The position numbers were made by a program, and so were the translations under genes. Source: Mesaphorura yosii (taxonomy: Eukaryota > Arthropoda > Collembola > Poduromorpha > Tullbergiidae). From it: a stretch of 64,000 nucleotides of DNA. Within the stretch, counting starts at the first letter, position 1. Each line of letters begins with the position of its first letter. Positions 56,301 to 64,000 of the stretch are shown here, in pieces. Below the pieces are notes generated by a model. That model was given only the letters and a program-made list of their open reading frames with translations, ran no database searches and was not told the origin of the DNA. The stretch lies in NCBI GenBank assembly GCA_009869945.1, contig WIXG01000363.1, positions 1-64,000 on the forward strand. Reading direction: 5' to 3'.

Positions 56301-59300
56301 GAATTGCGATTTGCGTCTTGCGTGCCATTCGCGAATGCTTTGTTTAGATGTCCAGAAACAGTTGGACTGGACTCTGAACTCACTCATATGATTTGTAGCT
56401 GTGGCAAAAATCAAGTTTCGAGCATGGAGCCAAGAAACCGGCCGCTTCTTTGAAAATTAATGGCTGCAATCGCAACCACAACAAAACAAAACAAAAACAT
56501 GGCTGATGACTTCATGCACTTGTCAATCGCCAATGTGCACTGCAATTGAGAAAGTGACAAGCGCAAGGTCACTGTTGGCCTCGGCCGCACATTGCACCAC
56601 AGCACAGGCATAAACACTATAGTCAATTATTGAACTCATCTTGTTAATTGTTGTTACAATTATCAAATAACAAGATTTGAGGGTTGGATTTTTCCATGCA
56701 ATAAACAGCAGCTTGATCGAAGTAGCATGAATCATTCAAAATCTTGGTAATATCTTCGCAGTTAATGACTGCTATAATGTAAAGATTGAAATTTGGCCTG
56801 AGTCCTGTCAATAAACTCTTGCTTTGCTATTGTTGATCGCTGGCTTCCTGCTTCTTACTCCCACTGCACTGCACTGCTGCTCATCTACAAAATGCACAAA
56901 TTCGAAAATTCCAGATGCAAGCACATTTTCGTAGAATAATACTGAATGGATGTGGTTTCTTGTTCTTGCTCGCACGTTAATTTATCCAGATCCGTACGCT
57001 TGGGTTCAAATTCCTTCGAAATTCATTGAACTTTCTTTCCTGTACGCTCCACATTTCACTACGCCTGCCTTTGAACTTGGAGTTGGATTTGCATGTGGAC
57101 TGACGAGTCTCAAATTACACGGCCGCTACGCCAGTTTGAGAAACTGTATTCTAGAGAAATAACAGAAGGCGGCCTAAAAGTTGTGAGCTGCGATGATTTC
57201 ATGTATCCGTGCATAGAATTTGTTTTGTCCTCATAGGATTCCAGACGACTACCCAAGAATTCCAGCTGCTGCTGACGTCATAAATTGCAATTTGCAATTT
57301 GTAAATTGCACCGTCTTCTCAGGCAATTAACGCTGACCACACGTCAGTCAGCCAGCAGCCAATTTTGCTTACGCGTTTGCGTGTGTCGTGTCTCACTTTT
57401 GACATTCAATTCAGGATTCTGCAAACAAAAGCCTTCGAATCGTACAGCGAACATTTGCGGTGTCTTGCTAAAATAAAATTGCAAACTGCAGGTTGTCACC
57501 GGATGAATGACGGGACGGCCAGGACAGGACGTCTCTAAAGACGAGCAAATAGCAATACGTAATACGTGCACGCCAGCGCAGCGCAACTGCATTGCAGGAT
57601 TGCAGCGACACACTTCACCGGCGCATGCATAAAAATATTTTTAGTTGGTCATCAGTCATCAGTTTCATTTGCCAATTCAGAAGAAGTAAAAGAAAAACGG
57701 CATGGCTTGTGTGGCAATGGCAATGGCAAGAAAAGTGCAACCGATGCAACTTTTTGCTCAATGAAATGCAACAGCGAGCCGAGCGATAAGTGAGCCAAGC
57801 GATAGCGATGTCGATACGGATATTACAGGAATTCTTGATGATGATTGCAGTACGACTACACAAGACGTCGACGACGAGGGCACGGCTGGCACGGCTCAAG
57901 TGCATGCATGAAGACAAAGTGCTTGGACTTGATCTCCAGTTTCCAGCTGCCTGTGCCTGCCCTCCAAATGCCCTCTGCATGCGGGCCGCATGCGACTGCC
58001 TCGCCCGCACAAGCACCAGCACTCGATCAAATGTAGGTCAAATCTGTCAAATAATCACAACTCGCGGGGCTCAAAGTACAGGGTTGCGATTGCGAATGGT
58101 GAGAACCGAGAGAGATAAGGTGACAGGCATTCTATGACTTGCCTTGAGAAATGCTGAATGTGGAAAATAGCATCATCGATACAGTTATAAAATTTATGAG
58201 CTTTTGAGCTGCTGAGAGCTGTTTCTCTGTCTCTCTCATATGTCATAAATGTAAATTCTTGAATTTGAATGTACGACAGTGAAGACAAGTCATAAAAGTG
58301 TAAATTGGAGCTCTAAATCAAGATACGGCTCAAGAGACGAGTGACAAGTGAAGAGTTGATAGCTCACGGCTCAAACCTGACATTGAACTTGGACTTGACT
58401 TGGTCGCTTGACAAAAGCATGAAGCAGGCGCAAATTTCACGGAACGCAGGAGCAAAGTGCACGTTCCCTGGAAAAATTAAGTCACAAGTGACTAGAATGC
58501 CAAACTGAGTTAACATGAGCGTGAATCTTGCTGAGCATCGTTTCCCACACATTGCGACAGTCCAAAGATCCAGTTAACAGCTTCCTGGTAGCAAGTTTCA
58601 TTGGTGGGTTGATGGCTTGACGGTCTTCAAAGAGATAAGAAAGGAATTTGCGAGTGAGACACTTTGTAAAGCCGAGACTTTTTGACATACGACTTCATTC
58701 TTTTCTCATGAACTGAAGCTGTAAAATTTCCGAGATTCCATGAACCCAGCGTCAAGCAGTAGAGACCCGTAAAAATCACAGCCAAATTATCTCATACACA
58801 ATTCGTCACACGTGAATCAAGATCAAGACCAAGTTTTCATCTTGAACTTGGCATTGGCATTGGCCTGCTGTTAAGAATAAAGCAATCCAGGAGCAAACCG
58901 CTATGCTGGCAATTGAAAAGACAAAAGAGAAGAGAACAAGAAAACTGTACACACAGGAGCTGAAGCCGTAAAAGTGTGGACATGAAGGCGAAGCAAGGCA
59001 GAGAAAGAATGAAGTCGCGTCGCGAATTATTACAGTATAAAAACTACAAACCAAACTACAAGTATAAAAGGACATAAAATTTGATGAGTTGGAGTTGAGA
59101 ATCGAGAATTGCGAATTGCGAATGAGTAAGACGGACTCACGTTACCAAGAAACAGCTTGGCATTGGCATTGACACTGGCTTGGACCTGCACCTTCTTCTT
59201 AGCATCGGCACGGCATTTAGCAACATTTAGCAAGGCATGCCCGTGGTCTTCTGTCTTGGCTTGTTTTAACTTACAAGTTTTGAGTTGGTTTTACTTTGTT

Positions 59301-62300
59301 GTAGCTTATGTAATAGTAATACTAATAGTAATTTCCACTTACTTTATTTATGAATATGAACCGAGTTTCAGCCACGGCACAGCGACAGCGACAATGTGAA
59401 TCCGCTCCCGTCGCGTCCTGTGGCTGTGGATCAGTGCGTAACCAGCGAGCGTAGGTGCGTGACAACGACGAGAGACAAAGACCACCACCACCGAACATGA
59501 GACCCAGCGTCCCGTACCCGTTTCTAGCCAATTAAGAGGTACAGATCAAGAACACCGCACCGTGAAGATCACTCAATTTTGAGTGATACAACAACTCAAT
59601 TTGAAGACACTTGAAGTGAATTGATTTCTTCGTGAAGAAAAATAAAGAAGATCCGGAAAAGTGAGACATCTGAAGTGGACTCTGAAAATGGAATGGAAGA
59701 ATAATTAATTACCGAAATATTTCTCCTGAACATAGAATTGAGCCGATACGCCCCAACAAAGCACTGAAAGGCTTGAAAATTGGATTTTTCAGGAGTGGAC
59801 TTTTAAAGGTAAATGCACCTCAATTTCTCAAACTAGTTCTAGGAGTTCTTACCGTCGGTACCTGAGTCGAGTCAACTGTACATACATCTTCTACACTAAA
59901 TCTGTACCTGTGAACATGATCAGTTTACATGATGGAATTGTAAATCAAGAAACGGAATTTCAGTCAAACCCTCCAAGCAAGGCACAGGCACAGTACAGCT
60001 GAGCCTTTCTCGCTGCATGCCATGCCGTTATGTACTTTCTCCGAAAATTATCCAAGCCAATTCATAAATTGAGTTTGTGAACATCACGATAAATGGGAAA
60101 AGGATGAGATTTTTCGGACTTTTCGAAATGATTGTTTATCCGGAAGCCGCCCGGAGGAGGCTGGGCGAAAGGCAGGCCGACATGGCACGTGCCATAGAAA
60201 ATGTGGGCGAGTATTTACTAACAAGGGCTGACTGGGATCGCCAATGCTTTGCGAATTCTCATTCATTTAAATTTCGCACCGGCCGCGTGTGTACATAGAC
60301 ACTATTTACATTTCTCCACGATGATCTTCGCAGTGCGGTGCATCTCAGACGCTTGCACGTTTGGCTATTTTGAATTCTGAGTATCTTCGGTTGCTTCAAA
60401 CGAGGAGCGAGCCGGACTATTTATAAGAGCGAGCCCATTATTCGTATGTAAATGCAACGAGGCGAGCTGCGAACGCGAACGATGAGAAACAAGATGAGAT
60501 GCGGATGAGCTGATGAATCTCTGGAAGCGGCCGGCATTATGTAACTTTACATCTTTCCATGCTCGAGTTCGATAAGAAGCGCGTACGCACTCGTACGTAC
60601 ACTTGCTCGTACTCGTATATGTGCAGGCAGATTTTGCACTTGGGACGTGCATTTGTTTTGGTTTACCAAATTCAATGTCACGGCTCGAGAATGAATGAAT
60701 CATGACTGTGTACATTTGTACATTTGCACATACATTCACGAATTTTTTGCAAGGACTTGAGGTTTGGCGTGCGATTTGTGGGAATACCTTTACTTGCGTT
60801 TACATTTGCGTTTGGCATTAGGGTTCTCGTGTACCTGAGGAACGAGTGCGAGCATGAATGAATTTCCTCAGAAGCCGTGCGCCGTAAATTTGCAAATTTG
60901 TTCGTAGACTAACAGGCTACAGCTACAGCTTTAAGTTGGCTTGACTATATTTGACTTCTTACGCCACGCCATGCTACACAGACAATTAACATAATTGAGT
61001 TCGCGAGCAAAGTACAACAATCAGGAACTCGACTGACTTTTGATTCATGATTCTTGGCTCGACTCGATTTTGTGGTGGTGTTGTGATTAACGACCCTGAT
61101 CTGAGAATTGGCTCTGGGATGCTGATGAACAAGTGCGCGAAGTGATTTATGGCCCTCAGCAGGTTGTTGGTTGTTGTGGATCCGTCAATGGAAATCCTCT
61201 CAATGATGAATGACGTCTTGCAAATGCCACTCCAAATTTAGCATCTGTGCAGCAGTCTCGACAGGTTATCCGGTTTCACTTCGTTGGAAAATTAGACAAG
61301 GAGAATAAACACGAGTACGAGTACAGGATTTATAGATCAGTGCGCAAATGGCAATGCGAGCAGCATTTTGCCGCAGATTAAGCTAATCTGAAGTGACTAA
61401 AATTAGAACACGTCAGTCACGACTTGTGATTTTCGATCGAGTGAATCGGATCAATGAAAGTTTGAATTAAATTTTAGTGACATTTCCTAACGTAATTTGC
61501 GACGACGATGATTGGCTTACGGGCACGGTTTTGGTGCATGTATCAAGTGACGGAATTCACGGTCATGAGTTTCGCGTTTATCATCATTTTTACACGGAAA
61601 TTTCAATGAAAATTCAGCTATGGGTGCCATTTGAGCCCAGGCATTTTGGGCTCAAATTATTGTTCGAATTCGTAGTAATTCACGTCATTTTTGGAAAAGA
61701 GATGTTCATTATCGGCGCTATCAGATATATTATGAGTCCAAAGTCAAGTGCAGTAGTATCAATGCATGCTTCATGTTAGGAATGCAGACGACCAGTCACT
61801 CACTCGTGACGATAAGAAAGCTGTGCGATAAGCAATCATCCACGCCAGGCCCCTGAAAAATTGCATGGCTCTGCGCCGCGAATGATAAACTGCTGATTAG
61901 AACATTCGCTCTGCTTCTGTAATTTCTCAGGTAATTATCTAACCATCTTTCGCCCGTGCAAGAACTTACCCTGCTGAGGTTCCGTGAGAACTGCCGAGCA
62001 TGAAATTCGCAATTCATTTTCGACATTGCATTCCTTGCAACGAGAATCAAGTTCTTCTGCTTCGGCTCTCGACATCTTGACGTCGTAATAAAATTTCACT
62101 TTTTAATTGGTGTATGAACGCTCTTTGCCGTTTTTCTCGAATCTTCACCGTCTTTGTCTTCATCTTCTCACGGTCGGTCCGGCATCTGCATCTGTTCAAT
62201 CCGCTGCAACAATGTATAATTAAGAAGATTTCGCATGGAATTTTTTGCGATTGATCGGCCCAACTACGTATTTGCCATCACCATTCATTAAACTCGAGCC

Positions 62301-63761
62301 ATGGCACATTGACTCTTTAACCAAGTTCAACAACGAGTCCAAGAACAAAGTCCTTGCCTTCAAAACTCGATCTTGAACTCAAAACGCGAGCGAGAGCGAG
62401 AAATGTGTGCGAAATTTTGCACTCGCTGCTTCAGGATTTTATCCCGTCAATTTTGAGAATTTGGTCAATGTCGCTGAAGCCGAAATGGCAATGACAATGA
62501 GAGAAAAGGCGCTCAGTCGCAGTCGCAGCGCAGTTTCTGAGCCATTTTCTTGGTAATCCTTCGAAATCTCGATGAGCGCTTGCATCATGATGATTATCAT
62601 AATTCATAATTAATAATTACGATGGTTGCCGTTTTCCGTTGTCGCTGCCGTTGCACTTCGTCATTCATCGGCGATGTAAACAATGCGAAGTGCCGATTTA
62701 CCTGTTGAGCCTGCTGAATGAGTGCTGCTACTGAATTCATGAATGACAGCTACGCTGTACGCTGGCTGCGGCTAAATGATAATACTTTTGCAAACCTGTG
62801 CTGATAAGATATAGCACACTCGGCTCGGCTCGACGGCTCACGATCAAGATGCATATACTTTGTAGTAAGTATGCATCAGTGCAATGCAGCTTTGCGGCCA
62901 GAAGATGTGATTGCCATTGCCATTTGCCATTAAGATTGCACGTAGAATGGGAATGCAAAAAACTCTCGAGTCTCACATCGCCCGTATAAAAGCTCGATGA
63001 TCGAAAACTGGCGGTATGCACTACATTACACGCAGTTGGGACGCAACACGCACACCGACCGCCATCGACATCAAGTTTCATTGTTGAGTTACGTTGCTCC
63101 GTGCACCTGACACGCCACGAGTGAATTTCTGACCCGAGTCTCAATTTCCTCACCCACGCCTCACGCGTCGGAACTTCTCCAAACAGGCAGTCAATCAGCA
63201 GGTAAAAAATCTCATGCCGTGAATGTGATTTGAGGGGCGATTTCCACGAGCGACAAGCAAGCTCAAGCTCAGGTTGAGCACCGGCGACTCAAGGCACCAG
63301 AGAGCCGATTTTATGGGCATTTTCTCCAGAAACCAACAATCAGGCTGCGCATTCCAAAATTCCATTGAAACTGCAGAACAGAAAGCCGGCATACTTGCTT
63401 CACAATGTTATGATTGAGGTGCAGTCTCGGCTGTGTACCAGTGGAACCGAATCAAAATTATTTGGTGCAATGTGTGATGGTCCCAATCGAGAAAGGGATT
63501 AGCACTAATCCACTAATCGTCTGTACGAGGAATTGCTGAATGCGAGTGTTGCCAATTTAGACAAATTGTAAGGTTTTGAGACCAGAATTAGCTTGAGTCT
63601 CGTCGAGTCAAGTGTCTGTCAGTTTGCGCTCCGTTCCGGCTTTTCGCAAAAGGCAAAACGCGAAGTAGGTCAAAATTAGCCAATAGTCCAATAGCCAGCG
63701 AAGCAAGCCAAACCAAGCTAAACCAGTCATGTAATCATGTTGAATTGCTTGTTCTTTCCAG
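53319..63761. other. Ten-kilobase region without recognisable genes
   Basis: Both strands were read. No open frame has splice context plus recognisable composition. The sequence has a fairly even base mixture and many short homopurine or TGGCA/GGCATT clusters (for example near 57711, 58851, 59157 and 62912), some GTAC/CGTACG-rich runs near 60570-60620, and many TTTATG/CATAAA words. The best reading is a large 5' intron or cis-regulatory region of the gene whose exon starts at 63762, as seen for developmental regulators. I see no direct evidence for specific enhancers. Confidence 0.4.
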
Positions 63762-64000
63762 GAAGTATGCACATGCACTCGCACGAGGAGAGACTCCTGT
63801 TCACGGACTCCAGCTCGAGTCAGGCCGACTCCCCCGCCAGCCGGTCGTCTTGGTTTTCAGGTCCCAGCAACGGCAGCGATACCCAAAACCAAAGTCATTA
63901 TGCACGCCAGCTGAGCGAAGGCCAAGGTCACACGCACCAACGCCACCGCCACCACCATCAACAACACCACCGTCATTCAGTTTCTTTAGTCACTGTACTC
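63762..64000 (+). CDS. His/Ser-rich coding exon, partial, runs off the window
   Basis: After a strong acceptor (TTCTTTCCAG) the frame starting GA AGT ATG stays open through the window end. The first in-frame ATG is at 63767 and is followed by 77 more codons. The protein begins MHMHSHEERLLFTDSSSSQ, continues Ser-rich (SPASRSSWFSGPSNGSD) and ends in a His/Gln-rich run (HQRHRHHHQQHHRH). The low-complexity character is typical of the disordered N-termini of metazoan regulators, channels or transporters, but no family can be named from this piece. Upstream exons, if any, would lie across the 10-kb region before it. Confidence 0.5.

Noticed and set aside
60077-60298. 73-codon plus-strand frame in the gene-poor region
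   Set aside because: Open by chance length, no acceptor/donor pair or family resemblance.
1-64000. tRNA genes, rRNA, CRISPR arrays or bacterial-style operons
   Set aside because: None could be recognised; intron-rich animal genes throughout make bacterial features unlikely.

Overview
This is an animal nuclear DNA window. Its genes are multi-exon, with short GT-AG introns mostly of 50 to 130 bp, AATAAA polyadenylation signals, and animal families: ATRX helicase, PAIP1, KXD1, GILT, an MSP-domain protein, axonemal proteins and two variant ionotropic receptors. Ionotropic receptors of this kind are a protostome family. With compact introns and a VMO-I family gene, they suggest an arthropod, possibly a springtail or crustacean; the species is inference only. 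I see no bacterial operons, CRISPR arrays, rRNA or confident tRNA genes.

Layout. 1-4.1 kb: three tandem minus-strand copies of a secreted polysaccharide-lyase-like gene (the first cut by the window edge). 4.5-12 kb: two flagellar genes head to head, SPAG17-like (minus) and CCDC146-like (plus). 12.3-13.1 kb: the C-terminal half of a proteasome Rpn12/PSMD8 gene (minus). 13.7-15.8 kb: a one-exon ionotropic receptor, with a possible receptor relic at 16.4-17.2 kb. 17.7-18.7 kb: a type I membrane protein. 19.3-25.6 kb: an ATRX/XNP chromatin remodeller in 12 exons. 26.4-27.1 kb: a small Cys-rich protein with a 27-nt exon. 27.4-30.1 kb: a second ionotropic receptor. 31.1-32.0 kb: another membrane protein. 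32.3-32.7 kb: the N-terminal half of Rpn12 (plus). 33.8-34.5 kb: KXD1. 34.9-36.3 kb: a type II membrane protein with a Thr/Pro stalk and a dsRBD-like end. 36.9-38.1 kb: a VMO-I protein with an unusual C-terminal extension. 39.3-40.4 kb: GILT. 40.6-42.6 kb: an MSP-domain membrane protein. 43.3-43.6 kb: a foldback/MITE-like palindrome. 44.8-46.5 kb: a signal-peptide membrane protein with one unresolved splice junction. 49.0-53.3 kb: a tandem PAIP1 pair, the second copy without its PAM2 region. 53.3-63.8 kb: about 10 kb without a recognisable gene, ending in a His-rich exon that runs off the window.

Most notable observations. (1) The two Rpn12 halves lie 19 kb apart on opposite strands and would become one gene, in matching splice phase, by a single inversion of the segment between them; each half also carries a frame break. 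(2) A membrane-anchored mucin-like protein ends in what reads as a double-stranded-RNA-binding domain placed outside the cytosol. (3) The VMO-I gene is fused to a Ser/Thr-rich beta module resembling aerolysin-type proteins. All exon structures below were worked out by hand from splice signals and phase; no searches were run.
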